From contig CALKJU010000013.1 in NCBI GenBank assembly GCA_937995535.1, positions 1 to 64,000 on the forward strand: a DNA stretch of 64,000 bases, read 5' to 3'. The stretch's first letter is position 1; every line of letters starts with the position of its first letter. The DNA comes from an uncultured Alphaproteobacteria bacterium. GTDB lineage: Bacteria; Pseudomonadota; Alphaproteobacteria; Geminicoccales; Geminicoccaceae. Below are positions 52,971 through 62,290 of the stretch, piece after piece. A program made the translations under genes and the position numbers. The notes beneath the pieces were generated by a model. The model saw nothing but the letters and a program-made list of their open reading frames with translations. It made no database searches and was not told the origin of the DNA.

Positions 52971-53978
52971 ATGCATCTCGCCCGGTTCCCGCGCCTGCAC
53001 CTGGCGCATCTGCCGACGCCGCTGGAGCCGATGGAGCGCCTGACCCGGCTGCTCGGCGGGCCACGGCTGTGGATCAAGCGCGACGACTGCACCGGCCTCG
53101 CCACCGGTGGCAACAAGACCCGCAAGCTCGAGTTCCTGATGGGCGAGGCGCTGGCCGAGGGTGCGGACTGCGTGATCACCCAGGGTGCCGTGCAGACCAA
53201 CCACGGGCGGCAGACCGCGGCGATCGCGGCACGGCTCGGCCTGCGCTGCATCATCCTCCTCGAGCATCGGGTCACCACCGAGGACCCGGACTATCTCTAC
53301 AACGGCAACGTCCTGCTTGATCGCCTGCTCGGTGCGGAGCTCCGTGACTATCCCTCGGGCGGAGACATGAACGCCGCCCTTGAGCCCGTGGCCGCGGAGG
53401 TCCGTGCGGCGGGTGGGCGGCCCTATCTGATCCCAGGCGGCGGGTCGAACGTGACGGGTGCGCTGGGTTACGTCGCCTGCGCGGAGGAATTGCTCTACCA
53501 AGCGAATGCGCGCTCGTTGCGCATCGACTACGTGGTGCACGCCACCGGCAGCGCGGGCACCCAGGCGGGCCTCGTCGCCGGCCTGGAGGCGATGAGCAGC
53601 GGCATCCCGGTGCTGGGCATCGGCGTCCGCGCGCCGCGCGAGAAGCAGGAGGAGAACGTCCACCGCCTCGCCGAGGCGGTCGCCGAGCGCATCGGCCTCA
53701 AGGGCGGCATCCGTCGCGAGCGGGTGATCGCCAACTGCGACTATGTCGGCGCGGGCTACGGCATCCCGACCCCGGGCATGATCGAGGCGGTCGAGCTGTT
53801 CGCACGGCAGGAGGGCATCCTGCTCGACCCGGTCTACAGCGGGAAGGGCGCTGCTGGCCTGATCGACCTCGTGCGCAAGGGCTACTTCTCGAAGAGCGAC
53901 AATGTCGTGTTCGTCCACACCGGCGGCGCCGCGGGGCTCTTCGCCTATCGCCGCACCTTTGCGCCGGCGGCCGGCTGA
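52971..53978 (+). CDS. D-cysteine desulfhydrase / L-cysteate sulfo-lyase family protein
   Basis: A 335-residue fold-type II PLP enzyme with the lysine in [11 protein letters not shown] (about residue 51) and phosphate loop GSAGTQAGL. It resembles DcyD and CuyA, which release sulfide from D-cysteine or sulfite from L-cysteate, and ACC deaminase. The pairing with a racemase suggests an acidic or sulfonated amino acid, but the sequence does not decide. RBS GGGAGG precedes ATG 52971. Confidence 0.8.
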   Translation: MHLARFPRLHLAHLPTPLEPMERLTRLLGGPRLWIKRDDCTGLATGGNKTRKLEFLMGEALAEGADCVITQGAVQTNHGRQTAAIAARLGLRCIILLEHRVTTEDPDYLYNGNVLLDRLLGAELRDYPSGGDMNAALEPVAAEVRAAGGRPYLIPGGGSNVTGALGYVACAEELLYQANARSLRIDYVVHATGSAGTQAGLVAGLEAMSSGIPVLGIGVRAPREKQEENVHRLAEAVAERIGLKGGIRRERVIANCDYVGAGYGIPTPGMIEAVELFARQEGILLDPVYSGKGAAGLIDLVRKGYFSKSDNVVFVHTGGAAGLFAYRRTFAPAAG

Positions 53979-53987
53979 AACCGGCGC

Positions 53988-54806
53988 TCAGTCGACGGTC
54001 GGCCAAGCCTCGGCGAGGCGACCGCCGAGTCGCAGCGGTTGCACGCTGCGCGCGAGGCCCGTCCGATCGTCCGTCTCGAGATAGACCGCGCACAGTGTCG
54101 CCGGGCCTTGCGCCGCCTCCAGCTTGGGCTGCGGCACATCGCTGCGCCAACGCGCCACGGCAAGGGCCTTGTCCATGCCGATCACCGAATCATAGTCGCC
54201 GGTCATGCCGACGTCGGTGATATAGCCGGTGCCGCCCGGGAGGATCTGCGCATCCGCGGTCGGGATGTGGGTGTGCGTCCCGGCGACGAGCGAGACGTGC
54301 CCGTCGAGGAAGTGACCGAGTGCGGTCTTCTCGCTGGTCGCCTCGCCGTGCACGTCGACCAGGATGGCGTCGGCCGTGATGCCGAGCCGGAACCGCTGTA
54401 GCTCGCGCTCGATGGCGCGGAAGGGGTCGTCGGCGAGCTTCATGAACAGCCGGCAGAGCACGTGGATCACGATCAGGCGCTTGCCGGCCTCGGTGCGGAC
54501 CTCGGCGACGCCGTTGCCTGGCGTGCCCGGAAGCATGTTGAGCGGGCGCAGCACGCGCGGCTGGCTGGCGATGTAGCCGATCAGCTCCTTCTGGTCCCAG
54601 ACATGGTTGCCGGTCGTGATCAGGTCCACGCCGGCGGTAAACATCTCGATGCAGATCTTCGGCGTGATGCCGAATCCGGCGGCCGCGTTCTCACCGTTGA
54701 CGATCACCGCGTCGAGGCGCAGCCGGCGGCGCAGCTCGCCAACCCGCTCGAGCAGCAGCGTGCGCCCGGAACGGCCGACCACATCGCCGACAAACAGCAC
54801 GCGCAC
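53988..54806 (-). CDS. YmdB-type metallophosphoesterase (TIGR00282 family)
   Basis: A 272-residue phosphoesterase: VLFVGDVVGRSGRTLL (metal ligands), VNGENAAAGFGI, GNHVWDQKE, then VDVHGEATSEK and GTHTHIPTADAQILPGGTGYITDVGM. In Bacillus YmdB acts on cyclic nucleotides and affects biofilm choices. GTG 54806 lies four bases after the fthC stop with GGAG within the fthC end, so it is in the fthC operon; GTG 54800 is also possible. Confidence 0.9.
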   Translation of the reverse strand: MRVLFVGDVVGRSGRTLLLERVGELRRRLRLDAVIVNGENAAAGFGITPKICIEMFTAGVDLITTGNHVWDQKELIGYIASQPRVLRPLNMLPGTPGNGVAEVRTEAGKRLIVIHVLCRLFMKLADDPFRAIERELQRFRLGITADAILVDVHGEATSEKTALGHFLDGHVSLVAGTHTHIPTADAQILPGGTGYITDVGMTGDYDSVIGMDKALAVARWRSDVPQPKLEAAQGPATLCAVYLETDDRTGLARSVQPLRLGGRLAEAWPTVD

Positions 54807-54810
54807 CCGC

Positions 54811-55401
54811 TCAGGCTCCGGCCACGCGCAGCGCTGCGGTCTCGGTGACGATCCAGTCGAGGCGCTGGTCGCGCTCGGTGGCCGGCACGCGCTCGACCTC
54901 CTGCAGCGCGAAGGCGAAGCCGATCGCCAGCACGGTCGTCCCTCGGCGCAGGCTGCTGAGCGTTCGGTCGTAGTAGCCGCCGCCATAGCCGAGCCGGTAG
55001 CCGCGCCGGTCGAAGGCGAGCAGCGGCACCACGATCACCTCGGGAACGACCTCGGGCTGCTCGGGCAGCGGCTCCTGCACTCCCATCGCCGCCCTGCGCA
55101 ACGGGTCGCCTGGCGACCAGCGATGGAAGCGCAAGGCCGCATCGCGGCCGACCATCCGCGGCAGGCTCAACGCCGCGCCGAAAGATCGCAGCCGCCGCGC
55201 GAGCGGGCGCGTGTCGATCTCGCCACGCAATGACAGGAACAGGGCTACCTCCCGCGGCGCCAGCCCCAGCGCCACAAACAGTCCCAAGACGCGCTCGGCG
55301 GCATCGCGGGAGGCGGACGCTGCCGCTTCCGCCGGCAGCTCATGCCGCAGCACACGCATCCGCATCCGCAGCTCGGCCTTGGCTTCGACCGCCTCGTTCA
55401 A
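54811..55401 (-). CDS. fthC: 5-formyltetrahydrofolate cyclo-ligase
   Basis: A 196-residue enzyme converting 5-formyl-THF to 5,10-methenyl-THF with ATP. The C-terminal motif GYRLGYGGGYYDRTL is diagnostic; arginine-rich ATP-binding residues near KAELRMRMRVLRHEL open the protein. In many proteobacteria 6S RNA lies just upstream of this gene, and the same holds here. It precedes the YmdB-type gene by four bases. Confidence 0.93.
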   Translation of the reverse strand: MNEAVEAKAELRMRMRVLRHELPAEAAASASRDAAERVLGLFVALGLAPREVALFLSLRGEIDTRPLARRLRSFGAALSLPRMVGRDAALRFHRWSPGDPLRRAAMGVQEPLPEQPEVVPEVIVVPLLAFDRRGYRLGYGGGYYDRTLSSLRRGTTVLAIGFAFALQEVERVPATERDQRLDWIVTETAALRVAGA

Positions 55402-55429
55402 TACCGAGCCATCCAGACGGGGTCAGCGA

Positions 55430-55575
55430 GAAGAGCTGGCGGCGCCACCATGGCCGTCCCGTCGCATCCGTCCCTGGGACCTGCTCAGCAGGTGGGCGCC
55501 ATGTGCCATGACCAGGGTCATGACAGGGACAGCTCCCGTTGGGAACGAATTAGGCCCAAGGCGAGTGAAACGACG
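55430..55575 (-). ncRNA. ssrS: 6S RNA, probable
   Basis: Between zapA and fthC on the same strand lies a 208-base gap that folds well. A stem GTCCCTG/CAGGGAC encloses two small hairpins, CATGACC-CT-GGTCATG and ACCTGC-TGA-GCAGGT, with GCGCCCACCT before the last. Outside is an asymmetric bubble and a closing CGCC/GGCG helix. 6S RNA binds RNA polymerase sigma70 and is encoded at this spot in many proteobacteria. Boundaries are estimates from the fold; a covariance search would be needed to fix them. Confidence 0.65.
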
Positions 55576-55609
55576 TTCACGAACCGGGCAGCAACCGCCA
55601 TCTGCTGAC

Positions 55610-55939
55610 TTAAGGCCTCTGCAGGGCGTCCGCAAGCTGCTCCAGCCGGGCGGCCAGCCGGTTCATCGCCTCGGCGGCCTGCTCCTCGCCCTGCCGCGTC
55701 TGCGCGTCGACCGCGCCTTTCAGCCGCTTGATCTCGTCATAGGCGTCGGACAGTTCGTCGGCGATCAGGAGGCTCGTCAGCACGAGCAGCCGCGCGTCGC
55801 CGACCTGGCCGTGCTGTTTGGCGAGCTCGGCCACCCGGGCGTCGACATAGGCGGCGAGCCGGCGCAGCCGCGTCTCCTCCCCCTCGGCGCACTGCAGCTG
55901 GTGGCGCCGTCCGTTGATCGAGACCTCCAAGGTCGGCAC
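55610..55939 (-). CDS. zapA: Cell division protein ZapA
   Basis: A 109-residue protein that binds FtsZ and bundles filaments at the division ring. The N-terminal domain is PTLEVSINGRRHQLQCAEG with VDARVAELAKQHGQVGDAR, then LLVLTSLLIADELSDAYDEI and a C-terminal coiled coil (EEQAAEAMNRLAARLEQLAD). GTG 55939 has GGAGG ten bases upstream, in the end of the DUF4164 gene, and is the only sensible start. Confidence 0.87.
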   Translation of the reverse strand: MPTLEVSINGRRHQLQCAEGEETRLRRLAAYVDARVAELAKQHGQVGDARLLVLTSLLIADELSDAYDEIKRLKGAVDAQTRQGEEQAAEAMNRLAARLEQLADALQRP

Positions 55940-55944
55940 GGCTG

Positions 55945-56196
55945 CTAGCCCTCCACGATGTCGCTCAGCTCGCCGATGGCGCGGTCGAGGCGCCGGGCCA
56001 CTTCGTCCGCAGCCTCGGACAGGCGGCGGTTGCGCTGCTCGGCCATGTCGAGCGCCTGCCGCAGGCTGTTGCACTCCGCCTCGAGCAAGCTCAGCTCGCG
56101 GGCTGCCGCAGCGCCTGAGGGAGCCTGCCGCAGCGCGGTCTCGAGCCGCATCACGGCCGCTTCGAGTCGCCGGCTCGCCTCGGCGAATGTTGACAT
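55945..56196 (-). CDS. DUF4164 family coiled-coil protein
   Basis: An 83-residue, wholly helical protein with heptad-like spacing (LEAAVMRLETALRQ, LSLLEAECNSLRQAL, ADEVARRLDRAIGEL). This family is found next to zapA in alphaproteobacteria and may act in division; function unproven. ATG 56196 (MSTFAEASRRLEAAV) has only a weak ribosome site. Divergent from tkt. Confidence 0.8.
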   Translation of the reverse strand: MSTFAEASRRLEAAVMRLETALRQAPSGAAAARELSLLEAECNSLRQALDMAEQRNRRLSEAADEVARRLDRAIGELSDIVEG

Positions 56197-56419
56197 ATCC
56201 GTCCCGCATCCCCGCGTACGCTGTTGAGCCTGCTTGACCTTTCGCGGGATTGCAAGGTGCCGATCGGCGGCGGCCATCTCCCCGCCGCCCGTGATGAGAC
56301 GGTTTGCCGATTGATTTTTGGGCCGCGCGCGGCAACGTGCGGCTCCGTCGGTCGCTAGACGGTCGGAGTTGCGCACTCGGTGCGCCGCGTCCGGATCTCC
56401 CTTCGAGCGGAACTCGTGC

Positions 56420-58399
56420 ATGAGCGCCATGGACCACAATAACCTCGCCAACGCCGTCCGCGCGCTGGCGATGGATGCGGTCGAGCAAGCCAAGTCAGGT
56501 CATCCCGGCATGCCGATGGGGATGGCCGACGTGGCCACCGTCCTGTTCACCAAGCACCTCAAGTACAGCGCGCAGCATCCCGACTGGCCTGACCGCGACC
56601 GCTTCGTGCTGTCGGCCGGTCACGGCTCGATGCTGCTCTACGCGTTGCTGCACCTGACCGGCTACCCGGACATGACCCTCGACGAGCTGAAGCGGTTCCG
56701 CCAGCTCGGCTCGCGGACCGCCGGCCATCCAGAGTTCGGCCACGCTTTCGGCGTCGAGACGACGACCGGGCCGCTCGGCCAGGGGCTGGCCATGGCGGTC
56801 GGCATGGCGATCGCCGAGCGTCATCTCGCGGCGCGGTTCGGCAGCGAGCTGGTCGATCATCGCACCTGGGTGATCGCCGGCGACGGTTGCCTGATGGAAG
56901 GGATCAGCCACGAAGCGATCTCGCTCGCCGGACATCTGCGCCTGTCGCGGCTCATCGTGCTGTTCGACGACAATGGAATCAGCATCGACGGGCCGACCAG
57001 CCTCGCCGTGTCCGACGACCAGGTGGCGCGCTTCGCCGCCTGCGGCTGGAACGCGTGGCGGATCGACGGCCACGACCCGGCGGCGATCGACGCCGCGCTG
57101 GAACGTGCCAAGGCCTCCGATCGCCCGGTGATGATCGCCTGTCGCACCACGATCGGCCACGGTGCCCCGACCAAGGCCGGCAAGGCCGCCGTGCACGGCG
57201 CGCCCCTCGGGCCCGAGGAGATCGCAGGGGCCCGGCGCAACCTCGGCTGGGTGCACCCGCCCTTCGAAGTGCCGGAGGAGATTCGTGCCGCATGGCGCGC
57301 GGCCGGGGCGCGCGGCGACGCGGCGGTCGCGGCGTGGCGGGCGCGGCTCGAGGCGAGCCTGCACCGCGCTGCGTTCGAGCGCGCCATGTCCGGGGACATG
57401 CCGGAGACGGTCGAGCCGGCGATGGCTGCCTATCTGCGCCGACTCGCCGTGGAGCGGCCAAGCTGGGCCAGCCGCAAGTCGAGCCAGGAGGCGCTCGAGG
57501 TCCTCACCGCTGCTTGGCCAGAGCTGCTCGGTGGCTCGGCGGATCTGACCCACTCCAACAACACCAACACCAAGGCCACGGCGGTCATCACCGCTGAATC
57601 GTTTGCCGGGCGCTACCTCCACTACGGCGTGCGCGAATTCGGCATGGTGGCGGCGATGAACGGCCTCGCGCTGCACGGCGGCGTGGTTCCCTACGGCGGG
57701 ACCTTCCTGGTCTTCACCGATTACGCCCGGCCGGCGCTGCGGCTCGCGGCGCTGATGCACCAGCGGGTCGTGCTCGTCGGGACACACGATTCGATCGGCC
57801 TCGGCGAGGATGGACCGACACACCAGCCGGTCGAGCATCTGTCCTCGCTACGGGCGATCCCGAACATGCTGGTGTTGCGACCGGCGGACGCGGTGGAGAC
57901 CGCCGAGTGCTGGATGGTCGCCCTGGCGCACCGGACCGGACCGTCGGTCCTCGCGCTGACCCGGCAGAACCTGCCGCCGGTACGCCTCGCCTACAGCGCC
58001 GAGAATCTCTGCGCGCGCGGCGCCTACGTGCTGGCCGAAGCCGAGGGTCCACGGCAAGCGACGCTGCTCGCCACGGGCTCGGAGGTGGCGCTTGCCCTGC
58101 AGGCGCGCCAGCAGCTCGCGGCAGACGGCATCTCCTGCGCGGTCGTGTCGATGCCGAGCTGGGAGTTGTTCGAGCGACAGGATCCCGATTATCGCGCGGC
58201 GGTGCTCGGCGATGCGCCGCGAGTCGCGGTCGAGGCTGGCGCGCCGTTCGGTTGGACGCGCTACGTCGCGAGCGAGGCCGATGTCATCGGTATGACCAGC
58301 TTCGGCGCCAGCGCCCCTGGCGACGTACTGTACGCGCATTTCGGCATCACGGCCGAGGCGGTGGCGGCCCGCGTCCGCGCGCGTCTCGGCGAGCATTGA
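56420..58399 (+). CDS. tkt: Transketolase
   Basis: A 659-residue thiamine diphosphate enzyme that moves two-carbon units between sugar phosphates. The TPP motif is [13 protein letters not shown]...LFDDN (about residues 155-190); [11 protein letters not shown] and the histidines GHGAPT and HQPVEHL line the active site. Catalytic glutamate lies in [21 protein letters not shown] 56420 follows a weak site; a Met three codons on is possible. It is followed after 14 bases by gap. Confidence 0.95.
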   Translation: MSAMDHNNLANAVRALAMDAVEQAKSGHPGMPMGMADVATVLFTKHLKYSAQHPDWPDRDRFVLSAGHGSMLLYALLHLTGYPDMTLDELKRFRQLGSRTAGHPEFGHAFGVETTTGPLGQGLAMAVGMAIAERHLAARFGSELVDHRTWVIAGDGCLMEGISHEAISLAGHLRLSRLIVLFDDNGISIDGPTSLAVSDDQVARFAACGWNAWRIDGHDPAAIDAALERAKASDRPVMIACRTTIGHGAPTKAGKAAVHGAPLGPEEIAGARRNLGWVHPPFEVPEEIRAAWRAAGARGDAAVAAWRARLEASLHRAAFERAMSGDMPETVEPAMAAYLRRLAVERPSWASRKSSQEALEVLTAAWPELLGGSADLTHSNNTNTKATAVITAESFAGRYLHYGVREFGMVAAMNGLALHGGVVPYGGTFLVFTDYARPALRLAALMHQRVVLVGTHDSIGLGEDGPTHQPVEHLSSLRAIPNMLVLRPADAVETAECWMVALAHRTGPSVLALTRQNLPPVRLAYSAENLCARGAYVLAEAEGPRQATLLATGSEVALALQARQQLAADGISCAVVSMPSWELFERQDPDYRAAVLGDAPRVAVEAGAPFGWTRYVASEADVIGMTSFGASAPGDVLYAHFGITAEAVAARVRARLGEH

Positions 58400-58413
58400 C
58401 GGGAGGGACGAGC

Positions 58414-59418
58414 ATGGCCGTTCGCGTCGCCATCAACGGCTTCGGACGCATCGGGCGCCATATTCTGCGGGCGATCCACGAGTCCGGACGCACCGACATT
58501 GTCGTCGTCGGCGTCAACGATCTGGCGCCACCGGCGACCAACGCGCACCTGCTCCGCTACGACAGCGTGCACGGCCGCTTTCCCGGCACCGTGCGGCTCG
58601 AAGGCGACAGGATGGACATCGGGCGCGGCCCGATCCGGGTCACCGCCGAGCGCGACCTCGCCAAGCTGCCCTGGCGCGAGCTCGAGGTCGACATCGTGCT
58701 GGAATGCACCGGTGCCTTCACGGCGAAGGAGAAGGCGTCGGGGCATCTGGCCGCGGGCGCGCGCAAGGTGCTGATCTCCGCCCCCGGCGAAGGGGCCGAT
58801 CTCACCGTCGTCTACGGGGTCAACCACGACGCGCTGAAGGCCGAGCACAGCGTGGTCAGCAACGCGTCCTGCACCACCAATTGCCTCGCCCCGGTGGCCA
58901 AGGTGCTGCACGACGCGGTCGGCATCGAGCGCGGCCACATGACCACCATTCACGCCTTCACCAACGATCAGAACCTGCTCGACGTCTTCCACAAGGACCT
59001 CTACCGGGCGCGCGCCGCGACCGCCTCGATGATTCCGACCTCGACCGGGGCCGCGCGCGCGGTCGGTCTCGTCCTGCCCGAGCTGAAGGGCAAGCTCGAC
59101 GGGGTGGCGATCCGCGTGCCGACGCAGAACGTCTCGCTCGTCGATCTCACCTTCGTACCCAAGCGAGAGACGAGCCTCGAGGAGATCAACAGCGCGCTGC
59201 AGGCGGCTGCAGCCGGCGCACTGAAGGGCGTCCTCGCCACGACCCGCGAGCCGCTGGTCTCGGTCGATCTCAACCACGATCCGCATTCGAGTACGGTCGA
59301 TCTCAACGCGACCAAAGTGATCGAGGGACGGCTCGTGCGCGTCGCGAGCTGGTACGACAACGAGTGGGGTTTCTCCAACCGGATGTGCGACGTCGCGGCG
59401 CTGATGGGGACGCTGTAG
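58414..59418 (+). CDS. gap: Glyceraldehyde-3-phosphate dehydrogenase, type I
   Basis: A 334-residue NAD-dependent enzyme of glycolysis and the Calvin-type pathways. NAD motif [13 protein letters not shown], catalytic Cys in [15 protein letters not shown] with the histidine ending HAFTND, and C-terminal [13 protein letters not shown]. It lies 14 bases after tkt. In many alphaproteobacteria pgk and fba follow gap; here they are absent and plcP comes next. Confidence 0.95.
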   Translation: MAVRVAINGFGRIGRHILRAIHESGRTDIVVVGVNDLAPPATNAHLLRYDSVHGRFPGTVRLEGDRMDIGRGPIRVTAERDLAKLPWRELEVDIVLECTGAFTAKEKASGHLAAGARKVLISAPGEGADLTVVYGVNHDALKAEHSVVSNASCTTNCLAPVAKVLHDAVGIERGHMTTIHAFTNDQNLLDVFHKDLYRARAATASMIPTSTGAARAVGLVLPELKGKLDGVAIRVPTQNVSLVDLTFVPKRETSLEEINSALQAAAAGALKGVLATTREPLVSVDLNHDPHSSTVDLNATKVIEGRLVRVASWYDNEWGFSNRMCDVAALMGTL

Positions 59419-59472
59419 CACCGGAGCCCGGGCCCGGCGGCGTACCCGTCCCGTCACGGGAGCATCGCCGGT

Positions 59473-59479
59473 CTGTCAT
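59473..59479 (+). promoter_or_regulatory. Single Pho-box half-site (weak)
   Basis: CTGTCAT at 59473-59479 matches one half of the PhoB box CTGTCAT-N4-CTGTCAT, 40 bases upstream of the plcP ATG. A convincing second half is absent, so support is weak. A Pho box here would fit the phosphate-starvation role of the operon. Confidence 0.25.
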
Positions 59480-59518
59480 CGTCGATGGTTAGTTGCGCGG
59501 CCAGCCGCAACCAGCGGG

Positions 59519-60241
59519 ATGGTCGCCTTGCCCACGGCCGCCACGACCGAGACGCTGATCGTCTCGGATCTGCATCTCGGCATCCCCGCGGCACGCCCGC
59601 GTGACCTTCTCGGTCTGCTCGAGGAATGGCGCTTCCAGCGCCTGATCCTGCTGGGCGACGTCCTCCACGATTACGGCTTCCGTAATTTTTGCGCGGACAC
59701 CTGGGCGCTGCTCTATCGGCTCCGTCGGCTGGCCAACGATGGCGCAGTCGAGATCGTGTGGATCAAGGGCAACCACGATCGCGAGCTGAGCCCGATCGTG
59801 GCGACCCTCACCGGGATCCGGATGCGTGAGAGCTTCCGCTGGACCTGTGGCGAGCGCCACTTTCTCGCCCTGCACGGCGACCGCTTCGACCGCTTCGTCA
59901 CCTGTAACCGCCGGATCAGCCGGCTGATCTCGCACGGCTACGGGTTCTGCCAGCGCCGCCTCTCGCGCCACGGGCGCTGGCCTGCCGTCCTCGATCGGAT
60001 GCACGGCCGCCTGTCGGACCTCGGCGAGCAGGTCGCCGTCCGTGCGGCGCGGTTCGCGCGGCGCCGGTGCGTCGATGTGGTGGTGTGCGGGCACACCCAC
60101 GAGCCGGTTCACCGCCGTTTCGCCGGGGCTCGCGACGTCGACTACTACAACGCCGGCTCCTGGGTCGGCGGCTCGACGACCTTCCTTGCCGTCGACGCAC
60201 GCGGCGTGCGCCTCGAGCGGCAGCTCTGCCGGGCAGCCTGA
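59519..60241 (+). CDS. plcP: PlcP-like phospholipase C (LpxH-family metallophosphoesterase)
   Basis: A 240-residue calcineurin-like phosphoesterase with SDLHLG, GDVLHD, GNHDREL, LHGDRFD and GHTHEP metal motifs. It resembles UDP-2,3-diacylglucosamine hydrolases, but its position directly upstream of btaA and btaB points to PlcP, the Sinorhizobium-type phospholipase C that removes phosphocholine or similar headgroups to give diacylglycerol when phosphate is short. This assignment rests on context and known PlcP/Bta association, not on substrate residues. ATG 59519 is 100 bases after gap; btaA begins 14 bases after its stop. Confidence 0.75.
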   Translation: MVALPTAATTETLIVSDLHLGIPAARPRDLLGLLEEWRFQRLILLGDVLHDYGFRNFCADTWALLYRLRRLANDGAVEIVWIKGNHDRELSPIVATLTGIRMRESFRWTCGERHFLALHGDRFDRFVTCNRRISRLISHGYGFCQRRLSRHGRWPAVLDRMHGRLSDLGEQVAVRAARFARRRCVDVVVCGHTHEPVHRRFAGARDVDYYNAGSWVGGSTTFLAVDARGVRLERQLCRAA

Positions 60242-60255
60242 AGGAGCCCTCCGCA

Positions 60256-61467
60256 ATGGCCCGATCCTTGGTTCACGAGGCGGCCGCCTCGCACGGTCTC
60301 GCGACCTCGCGCGGTCTGCTCGAGCGGCTCTTCGCCCGCGCATTCGAGGGCCTCGTCTACCCGCAGATCTGGGAGGATCCGCTGGTCGACATGGCGGCCC
60401 TCGGGATCGGCCCGTCGACACGGCTCGTCACCATCGCCTCGGGCGGCTGCAACGTGATGAGCTACCTCACCGCCGATCCGGCGGAGATCGTCGCGGTCGA
60501 CCTCAACCGCCACCACATCGCGCTGCTGCGGCTCAAGCTGGCGGCGGCGTGCGCTCTGCCGGACCACGCCGCGTTCCATCGCCTCTTCGCCGACGCGGCC
60601 GACCCGGCGAACGTCGCGGCGTTCGATCGCTGGATCGCACCGGCGCTCGACCCGCAGACGCGTGCCTACTGGAACGAGCGGATCGGGCTGCGGCGGCGGA
60701 TCACCGTGTTCGGGCGCGGCTTCTACCGCACCGGCCTACTCGGGCGGACCATCGGCCTCGCGCATCTGCTGGCCCGGCTGCACGGCCGCGACCCGGCACG
60801 GCTGGTCCAGGCCCGCACGCCGCAGCAGCAGTGGGAGATCTACACGACGACGCTGGCCCCGCTGTTCGAAAGCCCGCTGCTCCGAGCCGGCTTCCGCCTC
60901 CCGGTGGCCTATTTCGGGCTCGGCATCCCGCCTGCCCAGCTCGACGCGATGAAGGCCGAGGCCGGCGGCGACATCGTCGCGCTGGTCCGTGACCGGGTGC
61001 GCCGGCTCGCCTGCGATTTTCCCATCCAGCGTAACTACTTCGCCTGGCAGGCATTCGGCCGTTGCTACGATCCGGCGGGTGGATCGCTGCCACCCTATCT
61101 CGAGCCGGAGGCGTTCGGCTTCCTCGGGGCGCGCGCCGAGCGCGTCACGGCGCGGCTGATCTCGATCACGGAGCTGCTGGCGGAACGCCCGGCGGCGAGC
61201 CTCGACGCCTATGTCCTGCTCGACGCGCAGGACTGGATGACGCCGGCGCAGCTCGGCGCGCTGTGGGCGCAGATCGACCGCACGGCGGCGCCCGGGGCAC
61301 GCGTCATCTTCCGCACGGCGGCGGCGCCGTCGCCGCTGGAGGCCGTGCTGCCGCGGCGGCTGCTCGACGGCTGGGCCTACGAGGCGGAGCGCAGCCGCGA
61401 ACTGCACGCGCGCGACCGATCGGCGATCTATGGCGGATTCCACCTCTATCGCCGGGTCGCCGCGTGA
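60256..61467 (+). CDS. btaA: BtaA (DUF3419), diacylglycerol 3-amino-3-carboxypropyltransferase
   Basis: A 403-residue protein of the DUF3419/BtaA family. It moves the 3-amino-3-carboxypropyl group of S-adenosylmethionine to diacylglycerol, the first step to the betaine lipid DGTS. The N-terminal FEGLVYPQIWEDPLVDM and SAM site IASGGCNVMSYL and VDLNRHH are visible; C-terminal DAQDWMTPAQLGALW. It overlaps btaB by four bases (GTGA). AGGAGCC precedes ATG 60256. Confidence 0.9.
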   Translation: MARSLVHEAAASHGLATSRGLLERLFARAFEGLVYPQIWEDPLVDMAALGIGPSTRLVTIASGGCNVMSYLTADPAEIVAVDLNRHHIALLRLKLAAACALPDHAAFHRLFADAADPANVAAFDRWIAPALDPQTRAYWNERIGLRRRITVFGRGFYRTGLLGRTIGLAHLLARLHGRDPARLVQARTPQQQWEIYTTTLAPLFESPLLRAGFRLPVAYFGLGIPPAQLDAMKAEAGGDIVALVRDRVRRLACDFPIQRNYFAWQAFGRCYDPAGGSLPPYLEPEAFGFLGARAERVTARLISITELLAERPAASLDAYVLLDAQDWMTPAQLGALWAQIDRTAAPGARVIFRTAAAPSPLEAVLPRRLLDGWAYEAERSRELHARDRSAIYGGFHLYRRVAA

Positions 61468-62126
61468 GCGAGGTGCCGACCGCCACGGCGGACGCCGTCG
61501 CCGGTCGGATGGACCGGATCTACCGGCCGCAGCGCCACATCTACGATCTGACACGGAAGTATTACCTGCTCGGGCGGGACCAGCTGCTCAGCGAGATGGC
61601 CGTGCGGCCGGGCGAGACCGTGCTGGAGATCGGCTGCGGCACCGGCCGCAACCTGCTGCACCTCGCGCGGCTCTACCCGGGGGCGCGGCTCATCGGTGTC
61701 GAGCCCTCAACGGCGATGCTGGAAACCGCCCGCGCCGCGGTCGCGCGTGCCGGTGCGCCGGTGATGCTGCGCCATGGGACCGCCGAGACGCTCAGCCCGG
61801 CCGTGACAGGCGCGCCTGATGGTGTGGACCACCTGCTGTTCTCCTACGTCCTCTCGATGGTCGACGAGCCGGCCCGGGCGATCGACCAGGCCCTGGCGCT
61901 GTGCCGCAAGGGTGCAGCGCTCCATGTCGTCGACTTCGGCGCGATGAGCGGCCTGCCACGCGTGGCGCGCGCTACCCTGCGTGCTTGGCTGCGCTGGTTC
62001 CACGTCGTGCCACGACCGGACGCCGGCCGCCATCTTGCGGCGCTCGCGGCCGCCGGAGTGGGGACACTGGAAAGGCGAACGATTGGTGGTGGTTACGCCG
62101 AGATGCTTCGCTTTCGTTTGAGTTGA
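61464..62126 (+). CDS. btaB: BtaB-type N-methyltransferase for betaine lipid synthesis
   Basis: A 220-residue class I methyltransferase with motif I LEIGCGTGRNLLHLA and HLLFSYVLSMVDEP. By context with btaA it would add three methyl groups to the headgroup to give DGTS. The N-terminal MDRIYRPQRHIYDLTRKYYLLGR segment is typical of BtaB. GTG 61464 overlaps the btaA stop. No further gene on this strand until the nuclease at 62291. Confidence 0.87.
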   Translation: MSEVPTATADAVAGRMDRIYRPQRHIYDLTRKYYLLGRDQLLSEMAVRPGETVLEIGCGTGRNLLHLARLYPGARLIGVEPSTAMLETARAAVARAGAPVMLRHGTAETLSPAVTGAPDGVDHLLFSYVLSMVDEPARAIDQALALCRKGAALHVVDFGAMSGLPRVARATLRAWLRWFHVVPRPDAGRHLAALAAAGVGTLERRTIGGGYAEMLRFRLS

Positions 62127-62290
62127 ACCAGCGCCGCACCCGTTCTGGGCGCGGCGTCTGCTCCGCCGAGATGCCGACAGCGTCCACTATTACGCCCGAC
62201 CAACATTCGGGCGACACGGCAGCCCCCGAACCGCACTAAGATCGCCGCACCCGCCGGAAAGGCGGGACAGGTACCGGGTGGGGAAACGTC

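Noticed and set aside
59450-59460. CCCGT-C-ACGGG hairpin after gap as a terminator
   Set aside because: A one-base loop leaves only a four-base stem and there is no T-run.
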